DNA of 64,000 nt from Arthrobacter sp. MMS18-M83 (lineage in GTDB: Bacteria; Actinomycetota; Actinomycetes; Actinomycetales; Micrococcaceae). Within the stretch, counting starts at the first letter, position 1. Every line of letters starts with the position of its first letter. Shown here piece by piece: positions 57,844-64,000 of the stretch. The DNA is taken from contig NZ_CP113343.1 of the NCBI RefSeq assembly GCF_026683955.1, positions 4,030,001-4,094,000 on the forward strand, given 5' to 3'. Made by a program: the position numbers and the translations under genes. The notes under the pieces were generated by a model. It worked only from the letters and a program-made list of their open reading frames with translations. It ran no database searches and was not told the origin of the DNA.

Positions 57844-59880
57844 TCAGCCGAGCCGGATCAGCCGGTCAGCAACCCCGGGACCCAGACTCAGCAAGTACTG
57901 GTGAACGGGTTCAAACAGCTCAGGATCCACGATTGCGTACAGTGCGGGGTCGTGGGCCAGAATCCGACCGATGATCTCAGGAGCTTTGTCGTAATCCTTC
58001 ACGATGTCCACGAGGTCAAAGCTGAGATCGGTCGTCCTCGATGACGACATCCCGCGCATGCCCCATTGCCAGCGGGCGGCCAGAATGGGATCGACGGTTC
58101 CCGGTCCGGGGATGTAAACGGTTGACGCCGGTTGGGGCTGCCGGGCACTCTGAAGCAACCGGGGCACGAAAGCCGGTGTGCTCTGCAAGCGGGCCTGCTG
58201 GTTGGACATTTCAGTCAGCGGACGGACCGTCGCCGGAAGGCCGGCGGTCTGGAGTCCTGGAACCGAAAAGCCAAAGACTTGCGTTGCCGTGATAGCCAGG
58301 ACGCACAGCGCAAGTGTCAGGCCGTGCTTGCGGAGTGGGCCCTCCGACGGCACCGCTGGTGGGATCAGACTGGCTGCCGCTGCGACGGCCAGCGGCCAGG
58401 CCAGGAGCAACACCGCAATCAGATATTTGTAGAAATAGTACGAGATGGCTCCGTTCTGGACAGTTTGCGAGACGGCCAGCCAGATGCACAGGGCAATCGG
58501 TATGAATAGTCCCGTCGCAGCCCTTGAAACGTCCAATCGTTCCGTCCGGAGCTGTGAGGAAGGTATGCGTAGGGCAAGCGAGCGGTTGGCGAAGCCCAAT
58601 ACCAAAGCCAGGACAATTGCCACTAGGGCGAGCCCGAAGTCCGGGTACGCGATCCCGCCTTGAGCCTCCAGGATGTGCTGGCTTTGTTCGATAAGGGGAG
58701 AAATCTGGATGATCGGAAGTGCCATGCCCAGCATGCTGACGCTGATACACGCTGATGAAAGGATCCACCACCGGCGGTTGTAGCTGCCGCGCTGGCGTAC
58801 GACCGTCCACACCTTCATCCAAAGCACGACGGCCAGGAGGGATACAAGCAAAAGCCAGTTGTTGCAGATACTGACAAGACCCGCACCAACGACGGCAACG
58901 CCGACAACCGGGACACGACGCTGGAAGGTCAGTAGGGCGAGGACCGTGGCGGTCGCCATGCCACACGCGAGATAGAAATTTGCGAAGCCCTCATATGCCG
59001 GTATGGCTCCAGGGCCATAGATCCAGGCGGCCATCGCGATTGCGATTCCGCTGGCCATTACGCCTGCCCTTCGGCGGACCGCGGGCAGTGCGCAAAGTCC
59101 GGCCGCGACAATCAGGACCGTCATGACGCTGCAAGCTGCCTGGAGGTTCATGAAACCGACCAGTTCGCTGTCCACGCTGGAATAGGATGGACGAAGAAGG
59201 TCGGACATTGTGGCCAACAGAGCATGAAAGCCTTGCGGGTACTCGGAGAATCCCCAAGCGTCGCCGGCGGTGGTTTGCGGAATGGTCGGGATGACCTCGC
59301 CATGGAGCCGGATCATGTAGTAGATGCTGAAATGGGACTGATAGTCCCACCTGCTGGTAAGGATCGACAAGGCATCAAGTGGAGATCGGATCGTCAGCAT
59401 CGTGCCCAGCGACAATGCTGAGAGCAGTGCCGACAGAAACGGTATTGAGTCAATCCATCGGGCACTGGGGACCAGCCGGCGGACCCTCCGGGCGGGAAGT
59501 TTCGCGGATCCGATCCACCAAGCTATAACCCCGGCCAGGCCCGCTAGCACGAGTGTCCCGTGGTCCGTACCCATCAAGCGTTCAGGTAACCACCAGGTCA
59601 GCGGCACCAGTCCGGCCAAAATCAGTCCATTGAAGAGGATGCGCTTTGACATCACTCGGGCGGTGGGCAGGAGAAGCAGGAGGACGGCCGTAACGATGAG
59701 TGCGGGCGTTCCCTGCAAGAGGCCTGTTGTCCTGAGGGCAATGACAGTACCCGCGACGATGGCGAAGGCCAGTATTCCCCGCGCGTGCCGGAATTGCGGA
59801 CCCGGTCCGGCTTCGCCGCGGGGCGCTCTCGCACTGGAACGTCGCCGAAGGTGCTGCTGGTCGTTGATGGCGGTGCTCAC
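57844..59880 (-). CDS. Polytopic membrane protein (DUF6541-like), second copy
   Basis: A 678-residue membrane protein with about 13 spans and an external loop containing RWDYQSHFSIYYMIRLHGE and FSEYPQGFHALLATMSDLL, comparable to the first-loop region of GT-C enzymes and to the gene at 53693-55657. The C-terminal external part has VYIPGPGTVDPILAARWQW. Start is GTG 59880 with TTGGGGAA upstream; an extended frame to 59961 is unlikely. It ends 88 nt from the convergent acyltransferase and starts 129 nt after the GT2 gene; this 129-nt gap has no clear feature. Likely a glycosyltransferase or flippase-like function; unproven. Confidence 0.78.
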   Translation of the reverse strand: MSTAINDQQHLRRRSSARAPRGEAGPGPQFRHARGILAFAIVAGTVIALRTTGLLQGTPALIVTAVLLLLLPTARVMSKRILFNGLILAGLVPLTWWLPERLMGTDHGTLVLAGLAGVIAWWIGSAKLPARRVRRLVPSARWIDSIPFLSALLSALSLGTMLTIRSPLDALSILTSRWDYQSHFSIYYMIRLHGEVIPTIPQTTAGDAWGFSEYPQGFHALLATMSDLLRPSYSSVDSELVGFMNLQAACSVMTVLIVAAGLCALPAVRRRAGVMASGIAIAMAAWIYGPGAIPAYEGFANFYLACGMATATVLALLTFQRRVPVVGVAVVGAGLVSICNNWLLLVSLLAVVLWMKVWTVVRQRGSYNRRWWILSSACISVSMLGMALPIIQISPLIEQSQHILEAQGGIAYPDFGLALVAIVLALVLGFANRSLALRIPSSQLRTERLDVSRAATGLFIPIALCIWLAVSQTVQNGAISYYFYKYLIAVLLLAWPLAVAAAASLIPPAVPSEGPLRKHGLTLALCVLAITATQVFGFSVPGLQTAGLPATVRPLTEMSNQQARLQSTPAFVPRLLQSARQPQPASTVYIPGPGTVDPILAARWQWGMRGMSSSRTTDLSFDLVDIVKDYDKAPEIIGRILAHDPALYAIVDPELFEPVHQYLLSLGPGVADRLIRLG

Positions 59881-60009
59881 GTGCGATTTTCCCCAATTGG
59901 TAAAAGTGAAGCTTGTTGGCGATACGATGATGCGTTGCGTTTCTGGTGCGGACGCCCCCAACGCAACGTGCGTTTACCCGGGGGCCGGGAGAGGGCTGCC
60001 CGGAGTAGC

Positions 60010-60900
60010 CTAGCCGGGGCGCCGGCCGGAAAGGCCGCGCAATCCATCTCGGATCCCGTTGAGGGCATTGGCCAGTCGGACCTGCCGACGCGGGGCAAGC
60101 AGTGTGACGATGGCCAGGTGCCTATAGTCCGCCAGGAAGCCCTTCAAAGTCCATAGCGAGAACCGGCGGCCGTACTGGCGTGCTAGCAGGATCCGGTTCC
60201 GGAAAAGATAGTAGTAGCGCCAATCAGCGGCAGTGCGGATCTTGAGCGGTTTTCCACCGAAGGAAAGTTCCCGGCCGAACAATTTGGCCGTGGCTGGACT
60301 TCCAAGAGTGTGATCCAGCGCAGCATCCGGGGCGATGACGGCGCGCAGTCCGTCAGAAGCACACCGCAGGTAGAACTCGCTGTCCACTCCGTCGATGAAG
60401 AGGCTGGACTGAAACATGCCGAGCCGCTCCAGTACAGGGACCGGGATGAGGAGTCCAGACTGGATAGGCTCGCCGCCGAGTTGAATCCCGTTCACCACTG
60501 GGCCGCGCCGGACAGGGAGGCCCCTGACAGAGCCGGGCGCCACCATGCCCACTGGAACCTGGGCGGCCGAAGCCGCCGTCGCAGCCGCCTGCAAAGCGGC
60601 GACGTAACCGTCGTCGAGCAGTGAGTCTTGATCCATGGTGAGGATGTAGTCTGGCTTCGCGGCCCACGACAGTACAGAGGAAATTCCGGCATTCAGCGCC
60701 GCCGCGATCCCGGAGTTTTCAGCAAGTCGCTCCACCCGGCAGCCGAGGCCAGCCAGCTCGTCAAGGATCAAAGTGGGATCCTGAGGGCTTCCGTCGTCGA
60801 CGACGACCACTGCGTCCACTTGTTTTAGAAGTGCCGCGGCGTTTTCCAACACGCCGCCAGACGGGTTAAACAGGGACACGACAGCGACAGTCGAAGGCAA
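60010..60900 (-). CDS. Glycosyltransferase family 2 (rhamnosyltransferase-like)
   Basis: A 296-residue GT-A glycosyltransferase with VVVDDGS at 32-38 and the metal-binding MDQDS with D90 and D92, then NGIQLGGEPIQSGLLIPVPVL and VDSEFYLRC, as in rhamnosyltransferases of the RfbF type. The start is not an ATG: the TTG at 60900 begins the fold directly and has GGAGAAGAG upstream, while earlier in-frame codons run into the coding end of the epimerase gene. Acceptor unknown. RfbA upstream in the region hints at dTDP-rhamnose as donor. 19 nt after the epimerase gene, same strand. Confidence 0.87.
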   Translation of the reverse strand: MPSTVAVVSLFNPSGGVLENAAALLKQVDAVVVVDDGSPQDPTLILDELAGLGCRVERLAENSGIAAALNAGISSVLSWAAKPDYILTMDQDSLLDDGYVAALQAAATAASAAQVPVGMVAPGSVRGLPVRRGPVVNGIQLGGEPIQSGLLIPVPVLERLGMFQSSLFIDGVDSEFYLRCASDGLRAVIAPDAALDHTLGSPATAKLFGRELSFGGKPLKIRTAADWRYYYLFRNRILLARQYGRRFSLWTLKGFLADYRHLAIVTLLAPRRQVRLANALNGIRDGLRGLSGRRPG

Positions 60901-60919
60901 CGTCTCTTCTCCGTCCGGG

Positions 60920-62017
60920 TCAGGCGGGCTGGACGTCGGGCTGAACGTCGATCCAATTGGCGAGGCGGTCAACGCCCTGGGCCAGGTTGTACTTCGGGGT
61001 CCAGCCGAGTACCTCTTCCGCGGCTGAGACGTCTGCCCAGGCGTGGCGGACGTCGCCCTGTCGGTATTGCCCTGTGACGTGGGGTGCCGGAGCGTTGTAG
61101 TGCGCGGCGATGAGTTGTGCGGCGGTGCCGATGGTCTGGAACTCGCCAGAACCGATGTCCATCGGTTCACCTTGGACGGTGGGGGAGACAGCTCCTGCGA
61201 CGATGGCCGAGGCGACGTCATCGATCAAGATAAAGTCACGGCGGACTTCGCCGTCTTCATAGAGTGGAATCGACTTGCCCCCCATGGCCATCCGGCAGAA
61301 AAGGCTCATGATCCCGGTGTACGGGTTGATGAGTGATTGGCCGGGGCCGTAGACGTTCTGAAGCCGCAGGATGACGGTTTCGACGCCATAGGACTTTGCC
61401 CAGGCCTGCAGGACGTGCTCCTGGGCGAGCTTGGTGGCCCCGTAGACACTGACCGGTGCTGGGAACGTTTCAGACGCTTTCATAGCTACCGGCGTGGCGT
61501 CCGGGAAGTCCCACTGGGACTTGTCCAAGGTCTCGCTGGTGCGCTGGCCGGGGTAGAACAACTTGCCGTCGGCGTCTGCCCAGGCACCTTCACCATAGAC
61601 CGCCCGGCTGGAGGACAGCACGATCCGGCGCGGGAGCTTGCCGTGGCGGTTGAGGCCATCGAGTAGCTGGGAAGTGCCGACGACGTTGACGTGCGTGTGG
61701 CGGGTCGACTCCTCGAGGGACTGGCCGGTCCCAGTCTCAGCGGCGAGGTGGATCACGACGTCGGGTGTCACATCTGCCAAGACGGCGTCCCACGTCGCCG
61801 CTTCCGCGACGTCGGCGACGACGAGTTCGGCCTTCGGGTGCAACTCAGCAGGCCGTTCACCAGAAGCATGGATCTGGGGGTGCAAATTGTCGATGACAAC
61901 TACCCGGTCGAAGGCTTCGACCAGAGCGGGGGAAACAGCACAGCCGATGAAGCCAGCGCCGCCTGTGACGAGGACAGTGCCGCCGGGGCGGACAGGACTA
62001 GTTGAAGAAGTCACCAT
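60920..62017 (-). CDS. NAD-dependent epimerase/dehydratase (GalE-like SDR)
   Basis: An extended short-chain dehydrogenase of 365 residues. The NAD motif TGGAGFIG is at 18-25; VIHLAAETGTGQSLEESTRHTH, LSSSRAVYGEG and Y192xxxK196 form the active site. Other features: NVYGPGQSLINPYTGIMSLF and VRRDFILIDDVASAIV. Substrates of close relatives include UDP-glucose, dTDP-sugars and GDP-sugars; I cannot say which. Start at ATG 62017 with AAAGG upstream; the ATG at 62029 is an alternative. It follows the GT2 gene by 20 nt and precedes the next by 19 nt, so one operon is likely. Confidence 0.9.
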   Translation of the reverse strand: MVTSSTSPVRPGGTVLVTGGAGFIGCAVSPALVEAFDRVVVIDNLHPQIHASGERPAELHPKAELVVADVAEAATWDAVLADVTPDVVIHLAAETGTGQSLEESTRHTHVNVVGTSQLLDGLNRHGKLPRRIVLSSSRAVYGEGAWADADGKLFYPGQRTSETLDKSQWDFPDATPVAMKASETFPAPVSVYGATKLAQEHVLQAWAKSYGVETVILRLQNVYGPGQSLINPYTGIMSLFCRMAMGGKSIPLYEDGEVRRDFILIDDVASAIVAGAVSPTVQGEPMDIGSGEFQTIGTAAQLIAAHYNAPAPHVTGQYRQGDVRHAWADVSAAEEVLGWTPKYNLAQGVDRLANWIDVQPDVQPA

Positions 62018-62037
62018 TGGACCTTTCATAGCGGAAG

Positions 62038-62925
62038 TTATTTTCCGAAAGTGTGTCGGACGAGTGCCTTGACGGCGGCGTTGTTGCGACTCACGGCCGC
62101 CTTCGGAAGAAGGGCTGCCGCGTGCGCGCGGGAGGTTAGCCTGAGCCTTGCCGACCGGGCCGCCTTCGTCCAACCGAGTTCATCGGCCTGGGCTGCGGAG
62201 ACCTCAAAATATTCCCTCTCGCCGGCAAAACGGGAGCCATCCACGAGTTTTGTCGAGGATGCACTGTTTGAATGCCTTCGGTACTGGAAGCAAAGCTCGG
62301 GATCGATCAGCAGCTGATCGCCGTTGTAGATCATGTCCATGATCAAGGCGAGATCCTGGATGATCGGGAAGCCGTCGCGGAAATCTACCTTCCGGATCTT
62401 GTCCGTGCGGAAGGCCAAGGACGGCCAGTACAGCCAGTCGCCGTGCATGAGGTTGGTGGCTATTGCCTCTCCGGCCATCAGCTGCCGTCCACCGCCCCGC
62501 GGCTTGATGATCCTCTGCTTCACCACATCAACAAGCGTAGCTACTGCCTGTCCATTTTCGTCGATGACCTCAACACCGGGCTGGATGAGGGCGGCATCGG
62601 GGAAGCTAGCATGGGCGGAGAGGATGACATCCACGTAGTTCGGTAGCAAGACGTCATCGCAACCCAAGATTACCATCATCTCCTGTGTGGCGAGTGAAAC
62701 ACAGGTTCGGTAGTTCTCCGTAATGCCGGCGTTCTGATCCTTGCGGATGTATTTAACTCGCGGGTCTTGGATCCCGGCCATGAAGTCGCTGATTTCGGTA
62801 CCTGGGTACGCGTCATCGACGACCGTCAAAAGCCAATCGCCGTTGTTCTGGGCGAGGACACTGTTGACGGTTTCTTTCATGTATCCGGGGTCTCCCCAAT
62901 AGGGGATCAAGATGTCGAGGGGCAT
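62038..62925 (-). CDS. Glycosyltransferase family 2
   Basis: A 295-residue GT-A enzyme: PYWGDPGYMKETVNSVLAQ, TVVDDAYPG and LGCDDVLLP provide the UDP/dTDP-sugar and metal sites, and a DLALIMDMIY region follows near the acceptor site. No membrane segment, so it acts on the inner face of the membrane. The ATG at 62925 begins the fold; the 21 extra residues of the longer frame overlap the DUF2304 gene. One base separates it from the DUF2304 stop. Acceptor and donor unknown. Confidence 0.88.
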   Translation of the reverse strand: MPLDILIPYWGDPGYMKETVNSVLAQNNGDWLLTVVDDAYPGTEISDFMAGIQDPRVKYIRKDQNAGITENYRTCVSLATQEMMVILGCDDVLLPNYVDVILSAHASFPDAALIQPGVEVIDENGQAVATLVDVVKQRIIKPRGGGRQLMAGEAIATNLMHGDWLYWPSLAFRTDKIRKVDFRDGFPIIQDLALIMDMIYNGDQLLIDPELCFQYRRHSNSASSTKLVDGSRFAGEREYFEVSAAQADELGWTKAARSARLRLTSRAHAAALLPKAAVSRNNAAVKALVRHTFGK

Positions 62926-62926
62926 G

Positions 62927-63361
62927 TTATGCGTCAAAACCTTCGCTTGATTTTCTAGAGACTGGGGCTGATGGAGCGTCCGTTTCACTGGCCGATGGAT
63001 TGACGGCCCGGCTTGCTGGTACCGCCTCCGAGAGGGATTCCAGCTGCGCCCGGAGAATGGCTACTTCTTCGGCTAACGAGCGGGTTTCATCCTCCACGAC
63101 TGAGATTTCCCAGGAGAGGTGTAGGCAGACCCCAAGAAGCATCAGGATGCTCATTGCAAAGAGGAGGTTTGAGGGTACTTGGATACCCACAAGTTCAGCG
63201 ACGATATTCAGCAAATACGGGAAAGCAGCAAGGATGAGCGTAGCGACGCCGACGATCAGCCACAACGCGGCGTACTTTTCCCGCAGCTTCTTCCGCCGGA
63301 GCATTTCGAATACCAGCGCGACTATGATCAAGGCCAAGAGGAACGCAGCGAGATTTCCCAT
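62927..63361 (-). CDS. DUF2304 domain-containing membrane protein
   Basis: A 144-residue protein with three hydrophobic segments (about 4-20, 33-52, 63-83), a heptad-like stretch EDETRSLAEEVAILRAQLESL and a Ser/Ala/Pro tail. DUF2304 proteins usually accompany polyprenyl-phosphate glycosyltransferases, as here: the upstream gene encodes a DPM1-like GT2 and its stop codon overlaps this ATG by one base (TAATG). It may act as a small membrane partner or flippase-like helper of that enzyme. Confidence 0.88.
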   Translation of the reverse strand: MGNLAAFLLALIIVALVFEMLRRKKLREKYAALWLIVGVATLILAAFPYLLNIVAELVGIQVPSNLLFAMSILMLLGVCLHLSWEISVVEDETRSLAEEVAILRAQLESLSEAVPASRAVNPSASETDAPSAPVSRKSSEGFDA

Positions 63362-64000
63362 TAGCGGACTCCTGCGACTTCAGGGGCGAGGGCAGCCGGG
63401 GTGGACCGTTTGCGAGTCAGGGCAAAGAGCAGGGCAAACACTGACCTTCCAAGATAGATTGCAGCTTTCGCGGGATTGTGGCTGGGGGTGCCGCCTTGCC
63501 TGACGCGCATTTCGACGGGGACTTGTGTCACAGTGCATCCCGAGCGGATCGCTACTACAAGGGAATCAATCGTATCTCCGAGGTACTCCGCCGGGTAATG
63601 ATCCAAGTACTGGCTGATGGCCCGGTCATTGCCGGCGCGGAAACCGCTGGTGACGTCTGTGAGCCGAGTCTTCGCCAAAGATGAAATCACCTTGGCCAGG
63701 AAGAGCATCGCCCACTTGCGCGGACCGCTGACTTTGTAGTTTCCGCGATCAGCAAAGCGGGCGCCAATCGAAATGTCTGCATGGCGAAGCCCTGCCAGTA
63801 CTTCTTCGATGCTGCTTGGATCGTGCTGGCCGTCAGAGTCAACCTGAATTACTTGGTGGTAGCCAAGCCGACGAGCGTACTTGAACCCGGCGCGCATTGC
63901 ACCGCCTACACCGAGGTTGAAAGGGAGGTTGAGGACCGTTGCGCCAGCAGCTTCCGCGACAGCCGCGGTGTTGTCTGTTGAGCCGTCGTTGACGACCAGA
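63361..64000 (-). CDS. Polyprenyl-phosphate-type glycosyltransferase family 2 (DPM1-like), N-terminus beyond window
   Basis: The gene starts beyond 64000. The visible 212 residues begin with VVNDGSTDNTAAVAEAAG and NLPFNLGVGGAMRAGFKYARR, then the metal-binding VDSDGQHDP, GARFADRGNY, RLTDVTSGFRAGNDRA and EYLGDTIDSLVVAIRSG, typical of dolichyl/polyprenyl-phosphate mannosyl- or glucosyltransferases. It ends with a basic Thr/Pro/Ala tail. It is followed by DUF2304, the usual partner. It probably loads a sugar on polyprenyl phosphate for use by GT-C type enzymes such as those at 53693 and 57844. Confidence 0.9.
   Translation of the reverse strand, partial: LVVNDGSTDNTAAVAEAAGATVLNLPFNLGVGGAMRAGFKYARRLGYHQVIQVDSDGQHDPSSIEEVLAGLRHADISIGARFADRGNYKVSGPRKWAMLFLAKVISSLAKTRLTDVTSGFRAGNDRAISQYLDHYPAEYLGDTIDSLVVAIRSGCTVTQVPVEMRVRQGGTPSHNPAKAAIYLGRSVFALLFALTRKRSTPAALAPEVAGVR

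Noticed and set aside
61000..61221. Extended N-terminus of the GT2 gene (frame open to 61221)
   Set aside because: It lies inside the epimerase coding sequence on the same strand and reads as Ser/Pro/Arg-rich nonsense; the GT fold begins at TTG 60900.

Overview
The window is high-GC DNA, densely packed with genes, and reads as chromosomal sequence of an actinobacterium of the Micrococcaceae, most likely Arthrobacter or a close relative (Pseudarthrobacter, Paenarthrobacter). The assignment rests on gene content and order: mtrA-mtrB-lpqB-comF-hpf-secA, an Rv3235-like gene, a PdtaS-type kinase facing whiB1, and a galactofuranose (glf/glfT2) locus with its own Wzm/Wzt exporter. Genus is inferred, not proven. 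I saw no insertion sequence, prophage, CRISPR array, tRNA or rRNA.

Layout. 1-2925: end of a cysteine desulfurase and mnmA (tRNA thiolation), with an opposite-strand FAD oxidoreductase between them and three 23-nt tandem repeats after mnmA. 2954-4639: an unusual HExxH protein. 4842-10428: a dipeptide/oligopeptide ABC operon (lipoprotein, two permeases, one fused double ATPase) closed by a strong hairpin; the first permease is frameshifted. 10506-13424: a coenzyme F420-type NADP oxidoreductase, chorismate mutase, a cysteine-free MetE-like protein and a DUF4166 protein. 13477-19043: a tightly coupled minus-strand operon (multi-pass membrane protein, DUF4129, DUF4350, MoxR ATPase, DUF58). 19222-29752: mtrAB-lpqB, a broken comF, hpf, an AlkX/YcaQ-type glycosylase and secA. 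29885-34387: small actinobacterial genes, including an HTH/SAF/CpaE-like mini-locus. 34445-41898: NAD-glutamate dehydrogenase, a PdtaS-like kinase, whiB1 under a CRP/GlxR-like site, and a small membrane protein. 41923-45995: a frameshifted EssC-like FHA/FtsK ATPase. 46208-64000: a cell-envelope glycan region.

The glycan region probably makes and exports a galactofuranose polymer (Glf makes UDP-Galf, a GlfT2-like enzyme polymerises it, Wzm/Wzt exports it). It is followed by a secreted LGFP-repeat protein with an L,D-transpeptidase-like end and a lipoprotein. Further glycan genes follow: RfbA, an acyltransferase, two large polytopic membrane proteins, three GT2 glycosyltransferases, a sugar-nucleotide epimerase and a DUF2304 protein.

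Three genes are interrupted in this copy: dppB (one extra base at a C run), the EssC-like gene (one base missing, most simply at an A run) and comF (in-frame TGA). The first two lie at short homopolymers and may be sequencing errors. The observations I find most worth following are the cysteine-free MetE homologue, the orphan EssC-like ATPase, the HTH-SAF-CpaE locus with an altered P-loop, and the LGFP/L,D-transpeptidase fusion next to the galactan exporter.
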